Assembly: GCF_900100075.1 (NCBI RefSeq)
Contig: NZ_FNEG01000004.1
Coordinates: 372,001 to 436,000 of the forward strand
Direction of reading: 5' to 3'
Length of the DNA: 64,000 nt
From: Chryseobacterium jejuense
GTDB taxonomy: Bacteria; Bacteroidota; Bacteroidia; Flavobacteriales; Weeksellaceae
The notes beneath the pieces are model-generated. The model had not been told where the DNA came from. It was given only the letters and a program-made list of their open reading frames with translations, and did no database searches. How positions within the stretch are numbered: position 1 is the first letter of the stretch; each line of letters begins with the position of its first letter. Both the position numbers and the translations under genes were made by a program. Positions 45,258-54,269 of this stretch are shown piece after piece.

Positions 45258-45355
45258 ATCTTTTATCTTTTATCTTTTATCTTTTATCTTTTATCTTTTA
45301 TCTTTTATCTTTTATCTTTTATCTTTTATCTTTTATCTTTTATCTTTTATCTTTT
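45258..45355. repeat. ATCTTTT heptamer array, 14 copies
   Basis: Exactly 14 perfect ATCTTTT units (98 bp). It begins at the same junction (ACGACAAG) as the 7-copy array at 31203 and ends 10 bp before the stop codon of the minus-strand gene at 45365. Confidence 0.99.
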
Positions 45356-45364
45356 AAACAAAAT

Positions 45365-45961
45365 CTATTTCTTCGCCACAATCACCTCATACACACATGA
45401 GCTGTCCGGGTCAAGTTTCAGAACTTTCACTTCAAATAAAACATCCAGTCCCATAGTATCGCATACTCCCTGTATAAAAGGTTCTATAACCGGCCACTTC
45501 AGCAGTCCTGCGATATGGAGACTTTGTGTGATTTTGTGGTAGCGGTCTACTCCTTTAATCAGTAGTTCAACTCTGTGGTCATTTAATTCTTTGAAATCAA
45601 AATTATATTCGGGACTGGATGTAAAAATTGCACCTATCAAGATTTTTGCGACTGCCGGAATTCCTGGCTGCAAATTAGATTTAGTTTCAAAATTTCTTAA
45701 AGTCATTCGTGATCCAAGATCATACATAAAGGACGTGGAAAGTTCATTCACTGCTTCTTCCCCGTAAAGTTTCCCTGCCTGTTTCAATAATCCACCATAA
45801 AAGGCTCCAGTAATATCTGAAAGGCGTTGGGTTAATTCTGTAAATGTTGCAGGAAAAAAGTCTGAGATGATCTGATCCTGATCCATTTCAGAATGGTAAA
45901 CATCATATTTCCTGAAATCTGATAATGCCATAAAGGTTTCCGGCAATTGTATCTGGTTCAT
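45365..45961 (-). CDS. conserved protein of unknown function
   Basis: A 198-residue soluble protein with a helical N-terminal half and a C-terminal beta/alpha part ending FEVKVLKLDPDSSCVYEVIV. Segments such as LHIAGLLKWPVIEPFIQGVCDTMGLDVLFEV resemble small-ligand-binding V4R-like or ATC hydrolase-like proteins, but I am not confident in either. The stop lies 10 bp from the heptamer array, so the 3' end of its mRNA would read AAAAGAT repeats. Confidence 0.6.
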   Translation of the reverse strand: MNQIQLPETFMALSDFRKYDVYHSEMDQDQIISDFFPATFTELTQRLSDITGAFYGGLLKQAGKLYGEEAVNELSTSFMYDLGSRMTLRNFETKSNLQPGIPAVAKILIGAIFTSSPEYNFDFKELNDHRVELLIKGVDRYHKITQSLHIAGLLKWPVIEPFIQGVCDTMGLDVLFEVKVLKLDPDSSCVYEVIVAKK

Positions 45962-46459
45962 ATAAACGTTAAGTTTTAAGGTTATTAGTTAGTGAATATG
46001 GGATACATTATAGTGTAATAAGATTTTGTGATTAAAAAGCATTGTCTAAAAAGTATATCACAAGGAATCAATCACATCTTCGGCATCAACTTCTCGAAAG
46101 CAAAAAGTATTGTCTCTATTGCAAAAAGACATCAAAACTTCATAAAGATGTAGTGAAACAGATCGGTGTACATCAGGAAATAGTACTCCGGATATTACCT
46201 CCTGAAGAGGAGTTCTTGAGGTGAGGGAATGTATTCATATTTTTTTCATTTGGTATTGTAAAGCTAAAAAAAATAAACAAATTCTCCAATAAGTGATTTT
46301 ATTTTTAACAAAAAGAAATAATGAACTTATGAGATAGAAAACAGAAGACTGGAAAATGGAAGGGATTAGCCAAAGAAACACCCATCAATTGTATTGTCTT
46401 TTACATCGTCTTTTAAACAAAAAAAAACCTCCGAAAAATCCGAAGGTTTTAATTAAAAT
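45962..46459. other. intergenic, no confident gene
   Basis: One short TTG-started frame (46042-46224, 60 codons, with CLYCKKTSKLHKD) lies here but has no ribosome site or recognisable family. A GGAAAATGGAAGGG repeat word is near 46350. The right end holds the MFS gene terminator. Confidence 0.5.
46421..46450 (-). terminator. intrinsic terminator of efflux operon
   Basis: On the minus strand AAAACCTTCG pairs with CGGAGGTTTT (one G-U), followed by a long T run, 10 bp after the MFS stop. Confidence 0.8.
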
Positions 46460-48037
46460 TTAGTGCATGGCTTCACTCAAATCTATTTTTTCTTTACTCT
46501 TTCTTTCTTTTACGAGTAAGATAAACGGAATACATATCAGGAATACGATTCCAAGGTAGAGAAATACATCCATATAAGATAGTACAGTGGCTTGTTTGGT
46601 TACTGACATATCAAGCATCTTATAGGCTGCATTCATTGCTGCATCAGGAGTCATCCCTTTTGCAATGAAACTAGCCTTCAATGCTGCCAGTCTTTGCTGA
46701 ACATCAAAACTGTTTACATCTAAATGGGAAATCAGATTATTTCTGTAGGTCTGACCTGCATTCGCAATGAAAGTGGTAATAGCCGCAATCCCAAAGGATC
46801 CTCCCAGCTGTCTCATCATCCCCGTAAAGGCTGCTCCCTGACCAATCTCCTGTCCTTTCAAAGTACTTAATGACAAAGAGGTGATTGGGATAAACAATAG
46901 TCCTAAACCTGCTCCTCTTACAATCAACATCCAGAAAAATGCTTCTTTGCTGGTATCCGGTGTCAGAATTTTGTATCCCCAGAAACTATAAACAAAGAAA
47001 ATAAAGAGTCCTAATGATACCAAAATCTGCTGTTTTGCTCCTTTTGCCAATAGTCTACCAATAATAGGCATCATAAAGGCTGTTGTTAATGCAGCCGGAA
47101 TCATCAATGCTCCAGACTGAAGTGCCGTCCAGCCCAAAATACTCTGAGTATACAACGGAACAATGAATGTGGAGCCATAAAGCCCAAATCCAAGTACAAA
47201 AGACATCATGGTACCAATTCTTAAATTACTATTTTTAAGTACCCTGAGCTCAACGATTGGATATTTAAAGGTAAGTTCCCTCCAAAGAAATAAGATAAAT
47301 CCTAAAACAGCAGCTACTGTAAACGCTACAATCATTCCGCTGGCAAACCAGTCTTCTTCATGCCCTCTCTCAAGAATGAATTGTAATGAACCTACTGTTA
47401 CTGCCAGTAATGCAATTCCTATCCAGTCAACATCCGAGACTTTACGTTTTTCCGCATATTTTGGACTTCTTACAAACTGCAGCGTCATCAAGGTTGCTGC
47501 AATTCCAATCGGAATATTAATATAGAAAATATATGGCCAGCTGAAATTATCAACGATATATCCTCCAAGAGGTGGACCTAATGTAGGACCGATAATTACT
47601 CCCAGACCATAAATAGCCTGAGCCATACTTCTTTTTTCAATCGGATAAGATTCCGTAATAATCGTTTGTGAAGTTACCAATAAGGCTCCTCCACCGATTC
47701 CCTGCATCAATCTGAAGAACACGAGTTCCCAGATATTGGTCGCATTTCCACATAAAAATGAAAATATGGTAAATATAATGATGGATGCCGCAAAGTAATT
47801 TCTACGCCCAAACTGCTGGGAAAGCCAGCTCGTCATTGGTACTATAATTACGTTACCAATGGCATAAGCCGTAATTACCCATCCCACTTCAGAAAGTGTA
47901 GATCCAAGATTCCCCTTCATTTCATTCAAGGCAACATTAACAATCGTGGAGTCTACAATTTCAAGAAGGGCACAAAGTATAGCAGTAATCGTAATGATCA
48001 CTCTCCGCGCTCCATATTCTACTAATGAATCTTGCAT
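46460..48037 (-). CDS. DHA2-family MFS drug exporter (EmrB-like)
   Basis: A 525-residue inner-membrane proton antiporter with 14 helices. The DHA2 start LEIVDSTIVNVALNEMKGNLG (about residues 26-46), LSQQFGRRNYF and the motif C segment GPTLGPPLGGYIVDNFSWPYIF are typical. With the HlyD adaptor and TolC partner upstream it forms an EmrAB-TolC type tripartite pump for hydrophobic toxic compounds. Last gene of the operon. Confidence 0.93.
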   Translation of the reverse strand: MQDSLVEYGARRVIITITAILCALLEIVDSTIVNVALNEMKGNLGSTLSEVGWVITAYAIGNVIIVPMTSWLSQQFGRRNYFAASIIIFTIFSFLCGNATNIWELVFFRLMQGIGGGALLVTSQTIITESYPIEKRSMAQAIYGLGVIIGPTLGPPLGGYIVDNFSWPYIFYINIPIGIAATLMTLQFVRSPKYAEKRKVSDVDWIGIALLAVTVGSLQFILERGHEEDWFASGMIVAFTVAAVLGFILFLWRELTFKYPIVELRVLKNSNLRIGTMMSFVLGFGLYGSTFIVPLYTQSILGWTALQSGALMIPAALTTAFMMPIIGRLLAKGAKQQILVSLGLFIFFVYSFWGYKILTPDTSKEAFFWMLIVRGAGLGLLFIPITSLSLSTLKGQEIGQGAAFTGMMRQLGGSFGIAAITTFIANAGQTYRNNLISHLDVNSFDVQQRLAALKASFIAKGMTPDAAMNAAYKMLDMSVTKQATVLSYMDVFLYLGIVFLICIPFILLVKERKSKEKIDLSEAMH

Positions 48038-48122
48038 AAGTTTTTTACGATGTTAAAAGTCAATGGTCAATTTTGTTTCATTATTTGATAAAGCAATTCT
48101 TGACTCTTAACAATTTTAAGTG

Positions 48123-49226
48123 TTATTTCAATGAAACCTCAGCCTTCACATTCATCCCTGTTCTTAATCTTTTTGCAATATTCTTATCAAGATTTACAAA
48201 ATCGATTTTTACAGGAAGTCTCTGCACTACTTTTACGAAGTTTCCACTTGCGTTATCCGGAGGAAGAATAGAGAATGTTGCACCAGTAGCCGGAGAGAAT
48301 GAGCTTACTACCCCATCAAATTCTTTATCAGGGAAAGCATCAATTTCAATTTTTACTTTCTGTCCTTCTACCATTTTGTCTACCTGCGTTTCTTTGAAGT
48401 TCGCCACTACCCATTTCTGGTCGTTTTTAACCAAAGAAAATAACTGAGCACCTGCCTGAAGATATTGGCCAGCCTGTGTAGATACTTTACCTACATGTCC
48501 GTCTTCAGAAGCAAGAATGACGGTATATGACAAGTTTAATTTTGCATTTTCAACATCTACTTCTCTTTGTTTTGCCACAGAGCCTGCAACACTGATTTGT
48601 TGAGAACTTGCAGCTGTTTGAGAAGAAGCAATAGTGGTTTGCTGAGCAATCTGATTTCTCTGATCAACTAAAACCTGTAACTGTTTATCCGCAGATTGTT
48701 TTGCTGCTAAAGCCTGCTCATATTGTTGTTCTGTAATAGAATGATCTTTTACAAGATTAGCATACCTCTTCAGATCCTGAGAAGTTTTCCAGACATTTAC
48801 TTTCGCTGCTTCAATTTGTGCATTGGCAGTTACTACAGCAGCTTCAGAAGAACTGATATTTTTTGAAGTGGCATTCGTAGTAGCTTCTGCATTTGAAATA
48901 TTGCTTTTCGCTGTAGATAAAGCAGCCTGAGCCTGCTCAAGTGCCATCTTCTGATCTCTGTTATCTAAAATAACCAAAGTATCTCCTTTCTTTACAAACT
49001 GATTGTCTTTTACTTTTACTTCAGCTACATATCCGGAAATTTTAGAAATTACAGGTGACATGTTTGAAGTGATTTGAGCATCATCAGTTTCTTCATGATA
49101 CTGTCCGTAGCTATAGGCTCTGTAACCGTAGATTCCTCCTCCGATTACTACGGCTGCTAAGATGATAGGAAAAACTAAACTTTTTTTCTTTTTAGTTTCA
49201 ACTGCCTGTGTATTATTATTTTCCAT
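48123..49226 (-). CDS. HlyD/EmrA-like membrane fusion protein
   Basis: A 367-residue periplasmic adaptor with an N-terminal membrane anchor (about 14-32), two lipoyl half-motifs (about 50-80 and 240-275), a long alpha-helical hairpin rich in Ala, Gln and Lys (about 85-225) and a beta-barrel domain. It bridges the MFS pump and the outer-membrane channel. Lies 85 bp upstream of the MFS gene and 16 bp after the TolC gene. Confidence 0.93.
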   Translation of the reverse strand: MENNNTQAVETKKKKSLVFPIILAAVVIGGGIYGYRAYSYGQYHEETDDAQITSNMSPVISKISGYVAEVKVKDNQFVKKGDTLVILDNRDQKMALEQAQAALSTAKSNISNAEATTNATSKNISSSEAAVVTANAQIEAAKVNVWKTSQDLKRYANLVKDHSITEQQYEQALAAKQSADKQLQVLVDQRNQIAQQTTIASSQTAASSQQISVAGSVAKQREVDVENAKLNLSYTVILASEDGHVGKVSTQAGQYLQAGAQLFSLVKNDQKWVVANFKETQVDKMVEGQKVKIEIDAFPDKEFDGVVSSFSPATGATFSILPPDNASGNFVKVVQRLPVKIDFVNLDKNIAKRLRTGMNVKAEVSLK

Positions 49227-49242
49227 TTTGGTTTCGATCTGA

Positions 49243-50559
49243 TTATTTAATTGTTAAAGTTCCTGTTGTTTGCAATAGTTTTCTGTATGCTAAAGCAGCG
49301 TCTGCCTTGGCATTGATTACGCCAACGTTAGCAGCAATCTGAGCAGCGTCTGCATCCAATAATTCCGTCATGGTTGCAAGGCCGTTGTCATATTTATTTT
49401 TTGTAATTCTGTAGTTTTCATTAGCCTGTTCAGCAGATTTTTCGAAAACAACAATTCTCTTTTTAGAAAAGTCTGTATTCTGATATTCTCTGTTCACATC
49501 AAGCTTAATGTTATCATTCAGTAATTCATCTGTAGCAGCCAACTGCTTTTCTCTCGCCTGAGACTGTCTTAGTGATGAATTTTCTTTCCAGATATTGGAT
49601 AAATTATAAGAAATCCCAACTCCTACATTAATCGCATTGTATACGGTAAGAAACTTAGGAATATCCGCGGCCACATATCCTCCCGTGAATGCCAGAGAAG
49701 GAAGATTTTCTGCCTTAGCAGCCTTCGTTCCCAACTCTGCTGCTTTTCTCTGTTGAACTAAAGCCTGAAGGTCCTTACGGTTTTCTCTGGCTTCGTTTAC
49801 ATAAAAATCAACCGTTTTTACTTCTGAACCTTCTTCAATATAGTTCTGGTCTATTTCAAGTTCTGTAGTTTCAGGAAGTCCTAATAACAAGTCCATATTG
49901 ATGTTAGCAATATTGTAATTGTTTTTAGCTTCCAGCAGTTGAAGTTCAATATTGGAAGTCTGAAGGTTTGCTTTCAATCTGTCATTTCTGGCGATCAGTC
50001 CATTATTTTCCATTTTAAGGAAAGTTTCATCTCTCTTTTGAGAAGCAGTAAGATTTTCTTCAAAAACCTTGATGGACTGATTGGCTTTAAACAGGTTGTT
50101 ATAAGCCTGGGCAACATTATAAGCAATGGCAGTTTTGTCATTTTCAGTACTTAATTTTGATGCTTCAACCAGATATTTTGCCGACTGAATTCCGTATTTA
50201 ATTCTTCCACCACTGTAAATAGGTACGCTAAGGTTAGCGGAACCATACACTACCTGATGAATTTCCGGGCCTCCTGCTCCTCCTGACATACCAGGAAGTT
50301 TGATGTCCACATTCGGTTTTATTGGAAGATACATATAGCTTCCTGAAATCTTCAATTCAGGAAGCTGTCTGTTTTTAGCTTCCAAAAGATCAGCGGTAGC
50401 CTCCTCGATCTTGGCTGCATCGATCTTGAGATTCTTGCTGTTCTGGATTCCCAGCTGCACAGCTTCGTCAAGAGAAAGGGTCTTTTTCTCCTGAGCATTT
50501 GCATTTGCTATTCCTACGAATAGTGATAATGCAATCACTGAGTTATTTATTCTCTTCAT
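49243..50559 (-). CDS. TolC-family outer-membrane efflux channel
   Basis: A 438-residue protein with a signal peptide (about 1-22) and the two tandem TolC repeats: LDEAVQLGIQNSKNLKIDAAKIEEATADLLEAKNRQLPELK-type helices near the start and a second LDADAAQIAANVGVINAKADAALAYRKLLQTTG near the end. It is the exit duct of the pump. Its start overlaps the TetR stop by 17 bp. Confidence 0.93.
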   Translation of the reverse strand: MKRINNSVIALSLFVGIANANAQEKKTLSLDEAVQLGIQNSKNLKIDAAKIEEATADLLEAKNRQLPELKISGSYMYLPIKPNVDIKLPGMSGGAGGPEIHQVVYGSANLSVPIYSGGRIKYGIQSAKYLVEASKLSTENDKTAIAYNVAQAYNNLFKANQSIKVFEENLTASQKRDETFLKMENNGLIARNDRLKANLQTSNIELQLLEAKNNYNIANINMDLLLGLPETTELEIDQNYIEEGSEVKTVDFYVNEARENRKDLQALVQQRKAAELGTKAAKAENLPSLAFTGGYVAADIPKFLTVYNAINVGVGISYNLSNIWKENSSLRQSQAREKQLAATDELLNDNIKLDVNREYQNTDFSKKRIVVFEKSAEQANENYRITKNKYDNGLATMTELLDADAAQIAANVGVINAKADAALAYRKLLQTTGTLTIK

Positions 50560-51169
50560 AACCTAAAAGGTCTTTTAGTAAATGTTTTATGTGTCTATTA
50601 AGTTCTGTATAAAATTTTTCGTCAAAAACATCCTCATCATCCGTATCATTCAGGAATTCCTTATACATTTCCTTGGCATTGAATGCATAAAATAAGGTTC
50701 CGCTTATGGTGGAATGAAGCAGATAAATAGGAGGATTTTTTGTAAAAACGCCACTCTTCAGTCCGCTTTCCAGTATTCGGGAGTACATCGAGAGGAATGA
50801 CATTTTGGTTTCTTTTAAAAACTCTACGATCTGCGGATTACTGGTATGAAGCTGTTCCCGCTGCATAATTCTGTAAAAGCATTTCTGAGTTCTTATTCTG
50901 TTAGAAAACTGATCTATTATTTTTTCAATCTTCTGCCACTCATTAAGGTCTGTTCTTTCTACAATATCTCTTGAGAAAAACTGTCCTTCATTCATTCTGT
51001 ATTCAACCAATTTCTCATAAAGCTTTTCTTTCGATCCAAAATAGTAAGAGATCATCGAGATATTCACATTTGCAGCCTTGGAAATTTCACGGGTTGAAGT
51101 TCCATCGAAACCCTTTTCAGCAAAGAGTTTTTCAGCAGCAAATAATATATTTTCTTCTTTTGAAATCAT
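50543..51169 (-). CDS. TetR-family repressor of the efflux operon
   Basis: A 208-residue regulator with an N-terminal TetR helix-turn-helix (AEKGFDGTSTREISKAANVNISMISYYFGSKEKLYEKLV, about residues 16-54) and a helical ligand-binding C-terminal part. It is the first gene of the efflux operon, overlapping tolC. The palindrome at 51217-51232 in its promoter is the likely operator, so the pump and its repressor would be induced together. Confidence 0.92.
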   Translation of the reverse strand: MISKEENILFAAEKLFAEKGFDGTSTREISKAANVNISMISYYFGSKEKLYEKLVEYRMNEGQFFSRDIVERTDLNEWQKIEKIIDQFSNRIRTQKCFYRIMQREQLHTSNPQIVEFLKETKMSFLSMYSRILESGLKSGVFTKNPPIYLLHSTISGTLFYAFNAKEMYKEFLNDTDDEDVFDEKFYTELNRHIKHLLKDLLGYEENK

Positions 51170-51192
51170 ATCACTTCCATTTTTTCAGGGGG

Positions 51193-51200
51193 CAAATTTA
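51193..51200 (-). promoter_or_regulatory. -7 box TAAATTTG of efflux operon
   Basis: Exact TAnnTTTG on the minus strand with TTG at 51220-51222, exactly 19 bases upstream. This is the best-formed Bacteroidota-type promoter in the window. Confidence 0.8.
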
Positions 51201-51216
51201 CATAAGTTTTTCATAA

Positions 51217-51232
51217 AATCAAACGATTGATT
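51217..51232. promoter_or_regulatory. candidate TetR operator AATCAA-ACGA-TTGATT
   Basis: A 16-bp palindrome with 6-base arms. It covers the -33 TTG (51220-51222) of the efflux promoter, so bound TetR would block the polymerase. TTTTTT and AT-rich DNA flank it on the far side. Confidence 0.6.
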
Positions 51233-51279
51233 GATTTTTTTAATGTAGATTTAATTTATATTTACAAAAAACTAAATGT

Positions 51280-52392
51280 ATGGGCCTATTTGATTTCCTC
51301 TTTAAGTGGATGAAGAAAAAAAATAAGACAAATGAAGAAACTGTTAAAAATGAGTCTCCGGTTGAAGAAACAATAGCTCCAATTCATGAAGAGACATCCA
51401 CTCCAATAGAAGAAAACATTTCCTTAATACCTCAGGAAACAGACATTATACTAGAGGAAGAGACACCTGTTGTAATAGAGGAAACTACCGCCCCGTCCAT
51501 CAATGAAGACGGTAATCGTTTCGATCTTGAAGTTGTTGAAGCCCTCAGAAGATTTCATTCTGATCCGAGTCTTGATATTGACATTGAAATCAAAGATAAT
51601 ATTCAAAACGCTCACCAGACTCATAGAGATCTTTTCAGAGAATGGGCAGATATTCAGTCGAAATGGGATCGCATCTCTTTATTATATCGTTTCTGGGATC
51701 AGTCTCAGCTTGAAAAACTTGAAGACTGGCAAGTGATTGAAAGGTATGTAAAAGACCGTTATCCGAAAAAGGCACTTCAATATTTTGAAAAAAATATGTC
51801 AGACAAAAGGCATTTTACCAAGGAAGAACTGGTTTCTCTTTCAAAGCTTCACCGCGTATTGCTGGATAATCCTACGGCAAAGGAATATATTGAAACTGCC
51901 TATCACAATCACCCTGAAGATGATGCTGTAAAAGTAGAATATGCAACAGTTCTCCATATCATAGGAAATCACTCTGAAAAAGAGCTTTCTCATCAGTTGT
52001 TTCATGATGTACTAGATAAAAAGATCCAAAAGAATGATACGGAATCTGTTTTTGATTGCTTCAAATTTTCTGAAGGCTATACTGATTCTTCCATTTTTGC
52101 CATGCTTTATCTGATAAATACGGAAGCTGATATTGATACCTGGGATTATGTTGCTGAAGAATATTATTACTGTCCTGTTTTCAGATATGAACATGCCGTA
52201 CAATTAGCGCAAACAGAAAATCCTATGAGAGCCTTGGCAAAGCTTACTTCTTTAAGCCAGGAATTCCCATGGTTCAGAATCGCTCTTGAAAGTACCATCG
52301 GTAATATTAAATCGATGCGAAAACAGCTCAACAATCCTGAATTTATGGAACAGGAACTCCAGGAATTCCAGACATCATTAAAAAAATTATAG
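51280..52392 (+). CDS. acidic TPR-like cytoplasmic protein
   Basis: A 370-residue protein. The start has a basic helix (FKWMKKKNKTN), then a low-complexity Glu/Pro/Thr-rich stretch (about residues 17-75), then helical repeats of about 35 residues that look like tetratricopeptide-like pairs (ALQYFEKN, YIETAYHNHPEDDAVKVEYATVL). No domain was identified with confidence. Divergent from the TetR gene; 110 bp separate the starts. Confidence 0.7.
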   Translation: MGLFDFLFKWMKKKNKTNEETVKNESPVEETIAPIHEETSTPIEENISLIPQETDIILEEETPVVIEETTAPSINEDGNRFDLEVVEALRRFHSDPSLDIDIEIKDNIQNAHQTHRDLFREWADIQSKWDRISLLYRFWDQSQLEKLEDWQVIERYVKDRYPKKALQYFEKNMSDKRHFTKEELVSLSKLHRVLLDNPTAKEYIETAYHNHPEDDAVKVEYATVLHIIGNHSEKELSHQLFHDVLDKKIQKNDTESVFDCFKFSEGYTDSSIFAMLYLINTEADIDTWDYVAEEYYYCPVFRYEHAVQLAQTENPMRALAKLTSLSQEFPWFRIALESTIGNIKSMRKQLNNPEFMEQELQEFQTSLKKL

Positions 52393-52438
52393 GATAAGCG
52401 TAAAAGTATTACATTTAGCCACTTAACAATTTTAGATC

Positions 52439-52666
52439 ATGAAAAAACTCATTTCAATTCTTGCCATCGGTTTATTTACATTCAGCTATGCTCAGGAAAA
52501 ACCTAAAGAAGGTGGCTGCTGTGCTGGGAAAGATAAAAAAGAATGTTCTGTAAAGGATAAAAAAGCTTGTTCAGATGCTCATCACAAAGGATGTGATACA
52601 AAGGCAAAAACAGCAGAGAATACGCCTAAAGATAAAAAGGCTGCCAAAGAAAAAAAGACAGCGTAA
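52439..52666 (+). CDS. secreted Cys/His/Lys-rich peptide
   Basis: A 75-residue protein with a signal peptide (about residues 1-18, ending SYAQ). The mature part has five cysteines and two histidines in a short span (EGGCCAGKDKKECS, KKACSDAHHKGC) and a Lys/Ala-rich tail. The spacing suggests metal binding or disulfide bonding, but it matches no metallothionein that I know. A perfect terminator follows. Confidence 0.7.
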   Translation: MKKLISILAIGLFTFSYAQEKPKEGGCCAGKDKKECSVKDKKACSDAHHKGCDTKAKTAENTPKDKKAAKEKKTA

Positions 52667-52686
52667 ATCAAACTACTGCTAAAAAC

Positions 52687-52714
52687 AAAAACTCCGGAAA
52701 ATTTCCGGAGTTTT
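52687..52714. terminator. bidirectional terminator
   Basis: AAAACTCCGGAAA and TTTCCGGAGTTTT are perfect complements around a single central A. It lies between the converging Cys-rich gene and holB and has T or A runs on both sides. Confidence 0.85.
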
Positions 52715-52717
52715 ATT

Positions 52718-53836
52718 TTATGTACTTTTATGAATATATCTTGATAATTTGATCCCAAGATCTGTCCACACAATTTTAGGATTCCCGTTTCTGGTAAGGT
52801 GAAGATCTGCGGTACTGATCTCTTCCAGAATACTTTCAATATTGGCACCACTGATAAACTTTGAAAAACCTGCCCAGTTAAAACCATTGGCATCAATCTT
52901 TTTATACACCAGATTTTCTGACTGGTAATTCTGAAGAAGAGCTAATCTAAAAATCTCAGAACAGTAATTTAAAAAATTCTTCTGTTTTTCTCTGTTCCAG
53001 CCGGCAATTTCTCTTGCCCAGGAAATGATACTTCTTAGATATTCAGGTTTCTTCTTTACCATAAAGGCGTCACGAACCCATTGCACGAAGAGTTTTTCAA
53101 ATTCATTGCTTTTGTCTCCAGAGTTCAGCAGTTTTATCGCTTCATTAAGATTTCCTTGTGCCTCATGAACAATTTCTCTTACTTTTTCATCAGTAACAGA
53201 GAAATTCTTCTTTAAATAGGCTTCAATGTCTTCATCATGAACTCTTGGAATTTCTACGACCTGGGTACGGGAAAGTATTGTTGGTAAAATATCATTGGTA
53301 CTTTCTGCGGTAAGGAGAATAATGGTTTTTGCCGGTGGTTCTTCAAGAAATTTCAAAAATTTGTTGGAGGCGGCTATATTCATTTTATCGGCTCTCCAAA
53401 CAATCAGAATTTTGGTTCCGCCTTCAAAACTTTTTAAAGAAAACTTCTGATTTTGATCATCAACTTCATCTGCAGAAATAAAAAGCTGTTTGTTTTCTGA
53501 TTCTAAAAAAGCAGTCCAGTCATCATAACTTGCATACGGAGAAGCCTGAATCATTTCTCTGAACTCTTCGAATTTATTCTTGCTTAAAGAGTTTCTATTA
53601 TCTGTAAATACGGGAAAACTAAAGTGCAGGTCTAAGTGATTAAGGTGTTCTACTTTTGAAGCAGCATGCTCATTTTCCTGCCTTAAAATCTCCTTAGCAT
53701 ACGCCAACACCATGGGTAATGTTCCGTAACCTTCCTTTCCTACGAAAAGCTGGGCATGGCTCACTCTGTTTTCAGCAATGCTTTCTCTAAGAAGTTTTTT
53801 AAGATTTTCCTGTCCGGCGATGTTCTCCCAATTCAT
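52718..53836 (-). CDS. holB: DNA polymerase III subunit delta'
   Basis: A 372-residue clamp-loader subunit. It follows the DnaX-like layout (HAQLFVGKEGYGTLP for a degenerate P-loop, ILIVWRADKMNIAASNKFLKFLEEPP for the Walker B region, ILSRTQVVEIP for the sensor region). Lack of the P-loop lysine is normal for delta', which does not hydrolyse ATP. The -7 box lies only 4 bp before the ATG. Confidence 0.92.
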   Translation of the reverse strand: MNWENIAGQENLKKLLRESIAENRVSHAQLFVGKEGYGTLPMVLAYAKEILRQENEHAASKVEHLNHLDLHFSFPVFTDNRNSLSKNKFEEFREMIQASPYASYDDWTAFLESENKQLFISADEVDDQNQKFSLKSFEGGTKILIVWRADKMNIAASNKFLKFLEEPPAKTIILLTAESTNDILPTILSRTQVVEIPRVHDEDIEAYLKKNFSVTDEKVREIVHEAQGNLNEAIKLLNSGDKSNEFEKLFVQWVRDAFMVKKKPEYLRSIISWAREIAGWNREKQKNFLNYCSEIFRLALLQNYQSENLVYKKIDANGFNWAGFSKFISGANIESILEEISTADLHLTRNGNPKIVWTDLGIKLSRYIHKST

Positions 53837-54269
53837 GTTTCAAAGATAAAAAAACTGAAGAAGAATTCAGAGTTAAATTTATAGAATGATGAATTTTTGC
53901 CTCAACAAAGTGGATAAAGAATGGAGGAATAAAATAAATTAGCAATGAAGCAAACTGACAGTTTTACTTTAACTTAAGTTTCTTGGATGGTCAATTCTTC
54001 CTTCACAAAATGAATGATGAATACATGATAAAGGAAATTCATGAACAAAGTTGATTGACTTATTATCATTTCTATCTATACAAATAGTGAATTATAACAT
54101 TAAATTATACAAATAGAAAACAAAGTAAACTCATGATTCACAATTGACACCAATAATATATAAAGATTAAAAATTCCCCATTATACAGCCCTTAACAAAC
54201 TTTAACCACATATAATTTTTACAATTCATTAATATTTAAGATATTTGCGCATTATTTTAAAAATAAAGA
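53837..54269. other. divergent intergenic region
   Basis: AT-rich and without genes. Besides the holB promoter it contains two direct copies of TATACAAATAG (about 54076-54086 and 54107-54117). No longer structure seen. Confidence 0.55.
53841..53848 (-). promoter_or_regulatory. -7 box TATCTTTG of holB
   Basis: Exact TAnnTTTG on the minus strand. The holB ATG starts 5 bp downstream, at the position where transcription would begin. Confidence 0.5.

Larger units (their letters stand above)
44909..45364. other. intergenic filled by repeats
   Basis: Holds a CACATAG...TGTGGTAA hairpin-type repeat (about 44977-45007), the third GGCTAAAGCC element and the 14-copy heptamer array. No gene. Confidence 0.75.

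Noticed and set aside
45243-45542. Plus-strand frame with repeated YLLSFIF units
   Set aside because: It is only the translation of the ATCTTTT array running into the antisense of the 45365-45961 gene.
46042-46224. 60-codon frame with a CxxC-like CLYCKK motif
   Set aside because: It starts with TTG, has no ribosome site, overlaps no known family and another frame of the same stretch looks equally protein-like.
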